DNA from: Meloidogyne chitwoodi
Lineage: Eukaryota; Nematoda; Chromadorea; Rhabditida; Meloidogynidae
Direction of reading: 5' to 3'
Assembly: GCA_015183035.1 (NCBI GenBank)
Contig: JACZZP010000006.1
Location: 1,240,001-1,304,000 of the forward strand
Length of the DNA stretch: 64,000 nucleotides
Of this stretch, positions 36,300-50,700 are shown in pieces. Numbering within the stretch: position 1 is the first letter of the stretch; every line of letters starts with the position of its first letter. The notes under the pieces are model-generated. The model searched no databases and was not told where the DNA came from. It was given only the letters and a program-made list of their open reading frames with translations. The position numbers and the translations under genes were made by a program.

Positions 36300-36588
36300 A
36301 AAGATAAATTATTAAAAAGATAAATATTTTTATTTATTTAATTAAATATATTTACAAATTATATTAATAAATATTATTGAAAAGATAACCTTGAATTTTT
36401 TTTATTTGTTTATTATTAATTTATTTATCGTCTTGTAATTGACTGATTAATTGTAAATATTTTTTAGTTTTAATTTTTTATCATTTTATCTTTCTTTTAT
36501 TTTCTAAAAATTATTATAATTAATATTGAATACAAAATATTAATTAAATTAAAATTAAAAAATAATATTATTTTAAATATTTAGGAAA
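36300..36588. other. Short intergenic with candidate trans-splice acceptor
   Basis: AT-rich spacer. It ends in AAATATTTAG at 36575-36584, four bases before the GILT start codon, a typical nematode spliced-leader acceptor position. Confidence 0.45.
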
Positions 36589-37716
36589 ATGAAAATATTT
36601 TTTATTAATTTTACATTTTTTATATTAATTTTTCCAATAATTAAAATATTATCTAATAATAATGAAAAATTTAATTGTGAAACTCTTCCACCAGCATTTT
36701 GGTGTTTAAACGAAAAAATCCAAGAAAAATGTAATACAAAAGAAAAATGTTTAAAATATATAAATTCTGTTAAAAATCAACCTATACATATTACTTTACT
36801 TTTTGAAAGTCTTTGTATGTTAAAAATAATATTTTTTAATTTTATTTAAATTTTAGGTCCTGATTGTCAAAATTTTATTTCAAAAAAACTTATAGATTTT
36901 TGGATTAATTTTAAGAATTATGCAAGAATTGAATTTATTCCATTTGGAAATGCTAAAATTCTTAAAGTAATAATTTTATAAAAATAAAATAATAATTTAG
37001 AATGGTACAATTGAATGTCAACATGGCCAAGAAGAATGTAGAATAAATAAATATGAAGTACCTAAACAATATTTTAAAATATATTTTATTTTTAATTAGT
37101 CATGTGCTATTAATTATATGCATGAACCATTACCATTTATTCATTGCTTGGAAACAAAACTTGCTAATGGATTTAAACTTGAAAAAGCTTCTAAACAATG
37201 CTATGCAAAATTACATTCACTTCCACATATTTATGATCAAATTATGTAAAATTAATTATTTTATTTATATTTTGAATAATTAAATAATTTAAAATTGTAT
37301 AAATAGGAAGTATTATTCAATAAATAAATTAATAATTAAAAAATATAGGCATTGTTTTAATGGACAAAAAGGAGATAAATTACAAAAATTAGCTGCAGAA
37401 AAAACATTTAATATTTGGCCAGATAAAGTTTAATTATTTATTTAAAAAAGTCTTTTAAATTTTAGCATGAATTTGTACCTTGGATTTTAATAAATAATGC
37501 AAGTTTAATTTCACAACAATTTTTTATGCAGCAATTACCAACATTATTATGCCAGGTAAATAAAAATTAATATTTATTTATTTTTTAAAGTCATATGTTG
37601 GTGATACTAAAATTAAACAATGTGAATCATTTGGAAGTATTAATAATAATAATTTAATTAAAGAAAAAATAGAAGAAGAATTTTTAAGTGATTTAAGTAG
37701 TGAAGAATTATTTTAA
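36589..37716 (+). CDS. GILT-family thiol reductase (gamma-interferon-inducible lysosomal thiol reductase type)
   Basis: A secretory-lysosomal disulfide reductase. The start gives a signal peptide ([20 protein letters not shown]). The N-terminal saposin-like lead-in has spaced cysteines ([16 protein letters not shown]). The thioredoxin-like active site is SLCPDCQNF, a CxxC motif. The GILT signature CQHG-x2-EC-x2-N-x4-C is complete, spanning [11 protein letters not shown] to the next exon's SC. Later parts agree with the family: [46 protein letters not shown] and LLCQSYVGD. The protein ends in a short acidic tail with stop 37714-37716. There are about seven exons. In nematodes GILTs act in lysosomal reduction and immunity; some parasites secrete them. 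Confidence 0.92.
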
Positions 37717-38933
37717 TTATTTTTGATATATTTAAAATTAATATTACTAATTAATTAATTAATTAATTTTTAATTTTTAGGAAACAAATAAATAAAAAAC
37801 AAAAATATTTATTATAAAAATATATTTTTTTATTCAATATAAAATTATTAGCTAAATATAATTTAATCGATAAATTCTTTTTACTTTTTAAAAAAAAAAA
37901 TTTCCTCAAATGCCTGATCATCTTTTTTCTTAATGAAATTTGTTGAGAGAAATAAGAAAAAATGAGAAATGTAAAATCTTCTGTGACAAAGATGAGAAAT
38001 CTTTATATTTAAAAAAAAAAAGAAAAGACTGGAAAGAGTGAAATTTATTAAATGCTTAGGTAGTAGTAGTAGTAAATATATCCAACTAGATGATCTTAAA
38101 TAACGGAAGTTCTTTTTTTACTCTAAAAATTATATAATATTAATTTTCTTTTTTTTAAACTTATATCTTTTTTTTATTATTTATTTTGCTATGTAATTTT
38201 GAAAATTGATCTTGAAAATAATACTTTAAATTTCACTTTTAAATGAAAATTTGAAAGGAAGGGATGATTGATATTAAGTTTAAAAATTTTAATATTTAAA
38301 ATTAATATTTTTTTTAATTATTAAAAAATTTTTTATTAATTATAATTTTCAATTTCTAATTATTTTATAAATTTATTTATTTATTTTTTGTTATTAAAAT
38401 ATAAAATTGTTAATACCTACTATATTTTAAGAGCATTTTGAGATGAAATTGTTTTCATCTTTTTAAATAAAAAGAAATACTTTGCCAACTGTTAACATTT
38501 TATAAATATATTTTAAGAATTTTGGCCTATGTATCTCTCTCCTTTGGCTATTTTGTTTAGTAAATAGTTTAAATAATTTTTATATTTTATTTTAATTTAA
38601 AATAATAAAGATATCCATTAAATATATTAATTATTTAATTTTAATAAAATTAATATTTTAGAATTTTTATAAATATTTTTGAAAAATTTTTTAAAAGTCC
38701 CTAATCCATTAAAATAGTTGTTCAAATTTTTTCATTTTTTAAATAAATATCCTTTTCATCTTTCTTCCTCTATTTTTTTGTTCCAACACATTTGGCTAAT
38801 TAACCAAAGAAAAGAATTAAATTAAAAAATAAGGATAAGCAATAGTGATTAATACTTTTCTAATTTTATTTATTTATTTTTTAATAGAAAAATAAAATAT
38901 TATTATTATTTTATATTTATTTAAATAATAAAA
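37717..38933. other. Intergenic, AT-rich
   Basis: 1.2 kb of T- and A-runs with no recognisable gene. It holds the GILT 3' UTR and the upstream region of the PP4 regulatory subunit gene. Confidence 0.5.
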
Positions 38934-41900
38934 ATGTCAATAAAATCCTCTACTGAAAATAATATTCAAAAAATAAATAAAAAAGAAGAATTAAATGAAA
39001 TAATTAAAGAAAATAATACAAAATCATCATTAGATGATTTATATAATGCTGCTAGAGAAGAATTTGATTTAGATTTAAGTCCAATAGAATCAGCAATTAA
39101 AACATTAAAAGATGGTAGAGAAATACAAAAATTAAGTATTATAAGAAATTTGGCAGAATTATTTGAATTTAATTATAAAGAAACAATTGAAAAAATAATA
39201 CCACTATTACAAGTAATTAATTAATTAAATTAATAAATTTATTTTTAAAAAAAAAGGAAATATTAAATATTGAGCCAAGTAATTTGGATATGCATTGTGA
39301 TGCAGCAATAGTTTATAAAAATTGTATAAAAGATAAAAAACTTAAATCAATATATCCGTAAGTAAATATTTAAAATTAAATTAAATTTTTCTGTTTCTCT
39401 TAATTAAGAATAATAAATTATTATTAATAAAAAACATTTTAAAAATTTAATTAAAAATAAAATATTATTATTTTAGTAAATTACCTGAAGTATTATTAAA
39501 CGCCACTCTTGAAAATATTGAAATTCAAAAAGAAAATGGTTATTAAAATATAATTAATTTATTATTTAATATTTATTTAATTTAATTATTATTTTAATAT
39601 TAGTAACGGCTGCTGCTTGGCTTGAATCTTTAGTAGATATTTCTGAAGCTGTTTCACAAGAGTCAGTTATTTCTATTGTAAGTTTTTTAAATTAATTATT
39701 TTTATTTAATAATTAAAATAATATTTTAAATTTTAAAAAACAAAAATATATATTTTATTAACATTTTAATAAAGATATATAAATACTATTTAGTTATTTC
39801 TTTATTTTTTTGTTTTTACGTTTATTTTTTTAGATATTCTCTAGGGAAAAATGTATTATTTTTTATTTAAAAAATATTTGCATTTTTTTTATGTTTTTGT
39901 TTGTTGGATTAAAAAATAAATATAATAGAGAAAAGAACAGAAAAATCAAAATATTTATTAAATAATATTATTTAAATTAATAAAAGAAATATTTTATTTT
40001 TAAATTTAGATTGTTCCTTTAGCTATTTCACAATCAGATTCTTCAAGAAGAGTTCAACGCCGAATTATTTCTACTAGAATTATTGAAAGATTAGCAATAT
40101 TAGTACCAAAAGAAATGTAAAATAATTTAATAATTATTAAAAATATATTTTTTTTAAATAATTAGATTACAAAAAGAACTTTGTCCATGTGTTCAAATGC
40201 TTTGTCGTGATCCAAGTACTTCAGTACGTACATCTATAGCACAACGTCTTGTTGTGATTGCCCAAGCATTAAAGTAATAAATTATTTTTTTATTTTTATT
40301 TTAAAATAAAAATATATTTAAATTATAAAGTAATTCGGCAGACAGTAGTTCTTTATTATTACCTTGTATTATTGAATTATGTAAAGATGAGGATCAAGCA
40401 GTTCGTGAAGCAACACTTGGTACATTAGATGATTGTCTTCCACATTTTAATAACGGTTGTTTTTTTGGATAAATTAAATTATTTTATTAAATATTAGAAT
40501 CAAAAAAATCAATAATTTCTCCTCTTTTACGTAAATGTTCCGAACAAGCTTTAATTATGCGTGATTCAAGTTTACCACTTATTGCTAAACATTTGGGTGT
40601 TTGGTTACAATCTATACGTGAAATAATTTCTGGACCTTCTGAAATGAATTGGTGGTTAGATACTTATATACGTATTTTAGAATTTGGAAATAATACAATA
40701 AATAATCAACAACAAAGTAATAAATTTATTATAAGATTAATTTATAATAATTAATTTAGATTCTTCTATTACTTCAAATTATGAACATTTACTTACATGT
40801 TGTAGAAGAATGTGTGCTTATAATTTTCCAGTAAATTATTTATTATAAGAAATATTTAAAATTATATTATTATTTTTTAGTGTATTGTCTCAGTTTTTGG
40901 TAAAGACCAACAATTATTTTGTCAAAAATTAATGCCTATTTTGGAACGTTTTTGTAGAGATCCAGATGAAGAAGTAAGAAGTACGGTTGCATCTGGATTT
41001 CATGAAATTCTTGCTCAAAGAAATGTTTTTTTTGAAGAAGGTTATTTTTGTTTTTATAAAATATACTAATTTATTTTATTATAATAATAGTAAAAACAAT
41101 AAAACAAAATAATGAACAGCAACCTCAACTTTTAAATTCATTTATTGAATTATTATCAAATAATAGTGGAAGTACTGAAGTTGTTCAAAATTTAACTGGA
41201 AATTTGGAAAAGATTTTTCCTATTTTATATAAAGAAATTAATATTAATAATAAGAAAAATGTATGTAAAAATAAATTACTATTTTTTAAATTAAAAAAAA
41301 AATTAATTTTTAAAGTCAGAAAAACTTCAAACAAAATTAAATCAATTAATTGTAAATTGTAATTCATTATTACGTGGTACAGGATTTTGGAGAGCTCATG
41401 AGGCTTATTTAAATAGTATTTTAGTATTAAAAAATCTTATAAGTCCTAATGAAATAAAAAAATGTTTTATTCCATTATTACAAAAAGAAGTACTTAATGC
41501 GGTAAAAATAAATAAATAAATAAATTTATTTATAAATATTTAGAAAGCACTTCCATGCAGAATAGCTGCTGCAAATTCCCTTTTAATTTTAATGCGTCAA
41601 TTACCTTCGGCTGCTGATCGTTTTAATATTATTAACTTTTTTACAGAAAAATTAGGCCAACATTCAAGTTGTTATAGAAGAAGACTTTTATTAGATATTG
41701 TACCTAATTTATTACATAATTTTAGTCGTGAATTTTTTGTTGAACAATTTTTGCCTTCAATTTTAAAGGTTTTTTTTTTAATTTAATGAAATAATTTTAT
41801 TTTAAAATTAATTTACATTTTTAATTAATTAATTTATTTTTCAGCTCAGTTTGGATCCAATTTCTAATATTAGGTAAAATAATTATTTTTATTTTATATT

Positions 41901-43510
41901 TTAATAAATATTTTAAAAGACTTCAACTTTGTCGTACACTTTCAATTATTCGACGTTATTTAATTTTTCCAAAAGATGATGAATGTCTTTCTAGTTTAGA
42001 AAGAATTGTTAGAGATTTACTTGCCTCAGAACAAAATCCTCTTTCTCGTCAATTAATTCAACAATTTGCTTGTGAACTTTCAAGAACAGAAAGTGACAAA
42101 AAAGAATGTAGAACAAATAAAATAAAATTAATAGAAGAAAAAAAATTATGGACAGAAAAAGAAGAAATAATAATAAAAGAATTAGAAAATAAAATTGAAG
42201 AAAAAGATGAAAAAATAAAAGAAATTCCAAAAAAACCTTTAATAAAAAAGAAAAAACAACAAAAAGAAAGAGAAACAGGTTCACCTGAAAGTGGTATTTT
42301 TATTGATGAAGAGGAAGAAAATAAACAACAAAATGGTGGACTTTTACGTTCATCAACAATTACTAATGTTCCAGTAGAAATTTTAAAGGTTACTAATAAA
42401 TAAATGGAATTATTTTCAAATTTATTTTATTAAAAAACTAAAATAAATTTATTAATTTAATAGCCATCTTCAATGGATTCTTCTGCTCAACTTTCCCATT
42501 CTCTTTCGTCTGATACAATTGCTCAAATGGCTTCATTTGAATCAAAAACATCAAAAACTTCTTCATCTGTTCCACCACCAGTTCCACCAAAACCAAATCG
42601 TCGTCCAGTTCCTCCATCTGAAACTCTTCCACCTTCTTCTTCTTCTTCTTCACTAGAGGGTTGGCGAAGGAATTTTTCTTCTTCTTCATATTCATCACCA
42701 ACTTTTTTAGTATCCTCCTCATCTCACTCAAAAATGTCACCAACAATTATAAGGCCCCAACCACAAGTAACAGTTCTTCAACGTGCTTGTTCACCTATGC
42801 CTTTGTTAAATGAAAGAAAAAATAATTACTCAACAATGCTTTCCTTAGAAAGAACAAGTAGAGAGAATAATAGTGCATTAAGAGATACAAAAAATATTAT
42901 TTTTGAAAATAATGGTATTAATAATACAAATATTTCTTCAAGAAATTCACGTTTACCTCTTTCAACAGGTATTTATAAATAAAACATTTTTTTAAATAAT
43001 AATTAATTTATTTTAAAAAATAAATAAATAATAGCTCGTTATCGTTCTACAAATAATCAAATACAACATTTAGCTAATAAATTTATGGGTTCAAGTGGTG
43101 ATGGTACTGAACCAGTAACAGATTCACTTCGGTTAAATAAATATAAACCAAGAAATTCTTCTGTTTCAACTTCTACTTTATCTTCAAAATCTTCTCCTAA
43201 AATGAATATTAAAATTGGTCAAGTACCAACAATGAATCGTTCATTAAGTGCTCTACCACCTCCATCAAGGAATAAATGTTCTGTTTCCCCTGGAATTTCT
43301 GTTATTGGTAAAAATTTATTACAAACATCAGCTTCATATAGCTCAATTTCTGCTGCTTCAATAAATCAAAATGAGAGAGGAAATGGAATTAAAATAATAA
43401 ATCAACAAATACAAAAAAGGCCTTATGGATTAATGAGAGTTCAAAGTACTAGTAGTGCTGTTGAAAGAAAACCAGCACAAATTCGTTGTCAAGTTATTAG
43501 CATGAATTAA
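38934..43510 (+). CDS. ppfr-1: Protein phosphatase 4 regulatory subunit 1 (HEAT-repeat protein)
   Basis: The product is a HEAT-repeat scaffold. The start MSIKSSTENN precedes LYNAAREEFDLDLSPIESAI. Repeats follow such as IVPLAISQSDSSRRVQRRII, CVQMLCRDPSTSVRTSIAQR, LELCKDEDQAVREATLGTL-type units, CRDPDEEVRSTVASGFHEIL and the long unit around RAHEAYLNSILVLKNL. The pair CAYNFP-IVSVFGK and RCF-type HEAT units align with human PPP4R1 (HCAYSLPGVALTLG). After the repeats come a Lys/Glu-rich linker and a long Ser/Pro/Asn-rich tail with VPPPVPPKPNRRPVPP, a possible SH3 ligand. Stop is 43508-43510. It directs PP4 catalytic subunits to substrates; in worms PPFR-1 with PPH-4.1 acts in spindle and cytoskeletal control. 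About 15 exons are separated by short AT introns. Confidence 0.85.
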
Positions 43511-43989
43511 TTAAAGATAATATTTTTTTTAATTATAAAATATATTTGTAATTATTATTTGCTCAATTTAAATATTTTATTAATTAATTATATTTGTATT
43601 ATAAAATTTAAATTAATTATTATTTTATTTTTGTTGCTTAAAATATATTTTAAATAAATATTTTGTTTATTACCCTAATATTATAAATAAAATTTAAGAT
43701 TTTTTCAATTTTAATACAAAAATGATGAAATAAAAAGAAAAATATATATTTATTAATTTAATTATTTAGTAGATTTTTTAAAATAAAAAACCGATTTTTT
43801 GTTGATTAATAGAATTTAAAAAATAATATTTATTAACAGACTTCTTTATTTTTTTATATAAATTAAATAAAAGATAGAGAGATATTTTAATTAATTTTTG
43901 AGATCAAAAAAGTTTAATAATTATGAGATTATTAAAAAAAATATTTTTAAATAAACAAATAAATGATTAGTTTCTTTTTATTTTAAAAA
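43511..43989. other. Convergent 3' intergenic region
   Basis: AT-rich sequence between the 3' ends of the PP4 subunit gene (+) and the cystine-knot gene (-). Nothing else is seen. Confidence 0.4.
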
Positions 43990-44709
43990 TTATTCAAAAA
44001 TTACTGCCTCTTTTTTAAATCCAAATTTTTGTTTCCAACCAATAACACAAAGACAATCTATTGGTAAAAGAACAAGATCAGATATATAACCATTATTATT
44101 ATTATTATTAGAACGAACTAAAGCATTAACCCAACCTATAAAATATTAAATATAAATTAATAAAAATTAATTAACGATAAGTATTTGCACAATTGGCACC
44201 AACAGCACATTCTTCTTGACTATTATTTTCAACAAATATTTCATCAGCAGAACGTTCACAAAATGTTATTTGAAATTTAGAATTAGGATGTAAATAAACA
44301 GATTGTTCAGTTGATTTACCTTTTTTTTAAAAAATAAATTCTTAGAAAATTAAATTAAAACTACTAACTAATTGAACGTAAAAGTGTTGTATTTTTATAT
44401 GTAATTTTAGGACAAATACTTTCTTCTTCTATAATATTAGAATTATCAATATTTTCAATTTCATCAATTGTTCTCATTCTTTCAGTTAATTTTAAATGAA
44501 TTTTACCTAAAAATTAATAATTTTTATATTTAATTTTATTTAATAATTTAATTACCTCCAAGTAAATATAAATCTTTATTATTTTCTAATTCTGATCCAT
44601 GTGATGATAAATAACGGCAATTAATAAATGATAAAAAACAACAAATTAATAAAATTAATTTTTGAAGGTTTTTAGTCAAAAAACAAATATTTAAATAATT
44701 GGAAGACAT
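43990..44709 (-). CDS. Secreted six-cysteine protein resembling Spaetzle/neurotrophin cystine-knot ligands
   Basis: Four exons (44709-44556, 44506-44369, 44319-44176, 44135-43990) give 193 residues in a clean frame. The N-terminus has a signal sequence (LQKLILLICCFLSFINC). After an acidic linker (RTIDEIENIDNSN) the mature part has exactly six cysteines: ICPKITY; FQITFCERS; EECAVGANCANTYRWVNAL (two); LLPIDCLCVIGWK (two). The order C-C-C-C-CxC, a hydrophobic F-x-I-x-F-C-E strand, C-x-x-T-Y-x-x-V-x-A-L, and a final I-D-C-x-C-V correspond one for one to the cystine knot of NGF (YCTTTHTFVKAL, IDTACVCVL) and Spaetzle. Family membership is inference from pattern; IL-17, another cystine knot with a C-terminal CxCV, is the main alternative. 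A role as an extracellular ligand is likely in either case. Confidence 0.6.
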
Positions 44710-47700
44710 AATTTAATTATTAATTATTTTATTTTAATTTGATTAATCTCTAAAATAAAATTTTAAAATAAGAATAATTTTTATTAAATTTTTAATTTTA
44801 CTTTATTAAAAATAAATTTATTATTTTTATAATTTATTATTATTATTTATACTAAATAATATTTTGTTAATTAATTTTATAAATTTAATACAAATAATAA
44901 AAACATATTTTTAAATAAATAAATAAATTAATATATTAATAATCTCAGAAATTAATTATTAATTTAAATAATAATAAACAATAATATTAACTATTTATAA
45001 AAATTTTATTTAAAAAAAATTTTAAAAATTGTAAACAAAAAATAAAAATAAAAAATGTTTAATTTACTTAAAAACAAATTAAAATTTAAAATTTAAATTT
45101 AAAAAGAAATTAAGTAAATTAATTTTTTTTAATAAAAATGTAAATAGATTTTTAATTAAATTTATTGAAAACTTATTTATTTATTCACGCAAATTAAAAG
45201 TAATAAAATATTTAATTAAATAATTTCTTTGACGTAAATATTATTATGTTCTTTTATATTTGCAAAAAATTATGTAGAAAAAAAGTTTATATTTTATTCG
45301 TAAATCTACGTATAATTAATTAAAGAACAAAAAATAAATATTAATATTTAAATAGGAAGTAATATTTAACAAATAATTAATTTATTAAATTAAATATAAA
45401 AATCAAAAATTACTTAATATTTTTTAATATAAATTTGTAAAATTATTTATAAATATAAAAATATTATTATTTTTATTTATTAAATAATTAATTTAAAAAT
45501 AAATAATCAATAAATTATAGTAAATCTGATTTTTAAAAATTAAAACAAAAATATTTTTCAAAGCTTTGTTAGATCTGAATTTTCTAAATTATGTTAAAAT
45601 TAAAAATTAATTAATAGGATAAATTAGAATTAAATAAAATAGAAGATAATTTTATTTTAAAAATATATTTATTTATTTTTTAAATAAATAAATCTTTTTT
45701 AAAAGACAGTTATTTATTAAAAATACTTACTTATTAAGAATAAAATATATAAAATTTTTAAATATTAAATTTAATAAATTAGAATATATTTAAATAATAA
45801 AATGAATTAATTAAATATAACCTTATAATATTTATAAAAACATTAATATATTAATAGTAAATTAAAAAATAATTTAAAAATATTTTTTTATTAATATAAC
45901 AAATTATTATATTTATTATAATTTAATTGAAAACAGGTGAAAATATTAAATTATTTTTTATTTTATTAATTTTTTAATTATTTTTAATTAAAATGTTAAC
46001 ATTTTAATGTCAAAATTAATTGAAATAATTATTTTAAAGTAAAATTAAATAAATAAATATTAAATAATAATATAATTTATTTAAATTAATTTATTTTCAA
46101 ATTATTTTATATTTTAATTTAAAAATATTTTTAATAATTAAAATAAAATTTATGAAAAAATTAAATAAAAAATAAAACATAGATTAACATTTAAATAAAT
46201 ATATATTTTATGCAAAGGATTAACTCAAGCAATTTAGCTTTACTAATATATAGTTAATTTAAGTTATTAATATTTAAGTGTTTTAAAAGATTTAACCTTC
46301 CAAATAATTTTTTAATGTAAATTATTTATAAATAAATAAATAAATATTTTTTAAAAATACTAAATTAAATCTATAAGGTCCTTCTTTGTATTATTACTGT
46401 ATTTATGTAATCTAGAAAATGACACAGAACTAATAAAATAAATAAAATTTATATTTTATTTTCTAAAAAATATTTAAATAAGGTAAAATATTTTAATAAT
46501 TATAAAAAAAAAAGAAAAGAAAATATAAATAAATATTTATAATAATAAATAATTAAATATTTATGTATTATTAATTTAATAAATAGAGGAAGAAAAAACA
46601 AAAATTTAAATAATTAAAAATCTTTTACTATTTATTTAATTTTTTTAATTAAAAAAAAGAAATTTATTTATTAAAAAATTGAAGGTTTTCATCAATAATT
46701 AATTACGTATTTATTAACTAAAAATATAAAAAGTACAAAATTAAATGATTATAAATATTATTTTTTATATTCCTTGAATTAAAATAAATTAATATTTATT
46801 TTTAGAATATTTAAATACGTATTTGATTTAGTTTTTTAAACGTCAATTTAACGTTGAAAAAATTAATTTTAAGTATTTAATGATTTTTATTTAAATTAGA
46901 AACATTAAAATATTAATATTTAGATATACGCATTTATTTTGCATAAAAAGTTATTTAAAAATATTAAATCTTTATAATATATTTTTTAATATAAAAAAAA
47001 AAGACTAAATCTGTTGTTTACATTTATTTATATTATATTAAATTTCCTAAAATAGTAAAAATATTTAAATATTTTGGTATATTAAAAGTTTAAAAAATAT
47101 CCAAAGGGGCAGATGTTGAAAATAATAATATTTACATATAATTGAATATTAAATTTATTTTTTTTAATATTTAAAAAAAATAAAATATTTATTTTTTCAG
47201 CTATAACTAATTATTATTTTTAAAAGTATATTATAAATAAATAATTATTAAAAAAATAAGCTTAATATTGGAAGAAAATAATTTTAAATAACAAATATAT
47301 ATTTTTTTATTTAATATTTAGATAATTAAAGGCTAAAAGCCTTTATTTAATTCCTTCTTTAATTATGAACTTAAAAGTACACATAAAAAGGAATTTTAAG
47401 AAAAAATAAAAATATTTAATATTTTATTTTAAATATTTATTTTTTGTGTAAATATGTGTATATATAAAAAAGAAATAAAACATTTAAATTATTTTTGGAT
47501 TATTTATTTTAAATAATATTTATTTAAATAATATAATATAATTTTTTTATAATAAAATAATGGACATAATTATTTAAAAATATAATTATTTTAAATATTT
47601 AATTTAAAATAAGAAGAAAAATAAAAAATCTGTTCTTTAATAAAACAGTAAAACAATGGTAACAAAATAATAAATAAATAAATAAATATCTTTAATAAAT

Positions 47701-50700
47701 ACAAAAATGGATATATAATGTGACATTTTTTAAAATAAATAATAATAAATAAATAAATATTTTCCTTTTTAAGTAGTAAATTGTAGCAAAAATAATAACT
47801 TTTAAAAATGTTTTAAAGAGCTTTTTCTATAAAATATCAAATAAAAAAAATAAAAGAAGAAAGAAAGAGGGAATCCCCTTATAATAATTATGTACATATT
47901 AGGTAAAATAAATAAACATTATATTAATTTATTTATTAAAAATGTTTATTTTTTATTTCTTAAATGTTTGGCTTATTAAAGAATGTGAGACAAAAATAAA
48001 TGCAACTTTTTCTTTGGCCCCAAGCTGTGCCAGTTTACAAAATAAAAATAATAAATATATTTATTTAGACTAAAAATAACAATTTATTTAATTCTAAAAT
48101 TAATTTTATAGCTAATATAAATGACAATTTTGTTCTAAAATAAATATAAATTATTTTGAATTAAAAATAATAAAGTTTTACAAAATAAATAATTTTTTGT
48201 CTTTTAGTTATTTAATTAGAAATAAAATAAATATTATATTAAAAAAAATAATTAAAATAATTAATTAATTAAGAGAGATAGTAGTTTTTTTTGATATTTT
48301 ACCTCATTAAATTTTATATTAAAAAATATTTAAAATTATTTCTTAAATAACAAAAAAATATATTTTAAATATTTAAAAAAATACCTATATACTATTTTTT
48401 TATTACTATACTAAATTATTTATTTTGTTAATAATATTATTTAAATAAATATTTATATATATTATTAATTATAATAATATTATTTTAATAAAAAATAAAT
48501 TAAAATATTATTTAAATATAACAGGTGTTATTTTTAAATGCCATTATATTATTTAAATATATAAAAATAAATTTTTTTTATAAAATTTGGAAATAAAATT
48601 ATATAATAATTCTTTTTCTTCTTTAATTCTTAAAATTATTTTAATTTTTAAATATTTAAATATTCAAAAATATTAAAAGCATTAAATCAAAGTTGGTAGA
48701 CTAAGATTAAAGTTTGTAAATTAATATTTTAATAAATAAGTAATCTTAATTGAAACAAAATATTTTATTTAAAATTAATTAAACTTTAATTTTAAATTAA
48801 AAAAAATATTTTAATTATTGGGTAAATCTTTGCATGTATATTTTATGCCATAACTTTATTAACATTAAACTATTAAAATAAAACAATGGTAAAATATTAT
48901 AATAAATGAAAATAACATTTTTAAAAAGATTAATAAATTAAATAATTTTGCTATGTATATAATATCTAATAATTGAATAAAATTTTTTTAAATTAAAGTT
49001 CAACATTTATTATAAAATAAAAATGTATTGAGGGATTCATACAATAATTATTTAATTTATTGTGTAAAATTCCAAATTAAAAAAATTTATTCCATAAAAT
49101 ATTTACTCAAAGCTTTCCATGCCAGATTATATTTTTCATATTTAAAATTAGTTTGCTTCTCTAGCAATTTTAATTTAATTCTTTTGATATCTCACGAATA
49201 AGACTTAAAGGAAATGGAATTTTGTTTAAGTTTACCTTAAATATATTTTTTATACCCAACGAAATTAGAATTAAAAAGGTTATAGAATTATTATTTAAAA
49301 TATTTATAATAAAAAAAAATAATTTACTGGGTCACTCTAATTTTAAAATAAAAAAAATAAAATTATATAATTTAAATAAAATAAATATAGTTTATTTTTT
49401 AAAATAAATTTTTTAATTTTTTAAATAAAAAAAATAACTATATTTAAATTAATATAAATAATTAATTAAAATTTTATTTATTTATTTTTAAAACATTTTT
49501 CAATTTCTTGCCAATTTTTTTAGTTTATTTTTTTAATTATTCTTTTAATAATTTTTTTTTAAATTTTTCAAGGTCTCTGCTATAAATTAAAAAAAACTTT
49601 AAAATATTCTACATAAAAATTGCAAATAATAAAAAATATCAAAAATGTTGATCACGAGTATTTATTTTTCTTTTTATTTTCTTCCGTCTTTTTCTCGTCT
49701 CACCTTTTGAACGTCTCCTATTTTAATAAAAATTTAAGAGCCAAAAACCAAAAAAAAAATAAAATAAAAATTGTAGAAAAATAAATATAATAATTATAAG
49801 GGTAATAATTTAACAAGGCCAAAGATTTGTTATTATTATTATTTTATATTATTATTTTATTTATATGTCCATTTTATAGAAATTAATTTAAATTTTTGAA
49901 TAAAACAATTTGTTGAATATTTAATTATTAATTAAACAATAAAAATGTTTAAATATATTCTTAAAAAAATGTTTAATTGTTATGGGAAATCATAACACAA
50001 TAATTATTTGCTTTGATTTAGCTAGGTATAATCAATAAAAATTAAAAATTAATTTATAAGAAATTTAAAATTTCAGTTTTAATTAAAATGTTCCATCTCC
50101 TCTAGATATAAATATAATAATTTTTATAAAAAAACAAAATTTAAAATTATTCAAAGAATCTATCAAATTAACTTATTTTTTAGAAAAAAAAATCAGAAAT
50201 TCTATTTTTAAAATTTAAATTTATTTTCCAAATGCTTAATAGTGTTTTTCTGTTAATCCTCTAATATGTATACCTTAAATTTACTTATTTCTTTTTTTAT
50301 TAATTATATTCCGGAATTTAGGTATATAAAAATAATTTGAGAATTTATTTAAATATATTTAAATAATTAAACTTTTCTATTTATTTTAATAATTTTATTT
50401 TTCTTTTAAAATTTAATTTGAAAAAATAATTTTTATTAATCAAAAATTAATTATATTTATTTAATTTATTTTTCTTCCTTTTTAATTCCCTAATTCTCAT
50501 TCTTTTTTAATTTTTTGTTAAAAGATTAATTAACATTTATATTTATAAAAAATAATTTAATTTCGAATTGTCCAAAGAATTATTTTTTTTGTAATGTTTT
50601 TTGTCTATTTTAATTATTTATAGAATTTAATTTTGATTTTTTAATATAATTTTTAAAAATTGGTAATTATTTAAAATATATTTTTAAATGTGTTAAATAA

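Noticed and set aside
42009..42746. Minus-strand frames opposite the PP4 subunit tail
   Set aside because: Antisense to Lys/Glu- and Ser/Pro-rich coding sequence; low complexity.
43990..44709. IL-17 assignment for the six-cysteine protein
   Set aside because: IL-17 also ends in GC-x-CV, but its spacing between the fourth cysteine and CxC is longer with an additional cysteine; the TY-x-V-x-AL and PIDCLCV context fits NGF/Spaetzle better. Not fully excluded.
49222..49407. Plus-strand Ile/Lys/Asn frame in the gene desert
   Set aside because: Composition equals random translation of AT-rich DNA; no signal peptide, splice partners or domain.
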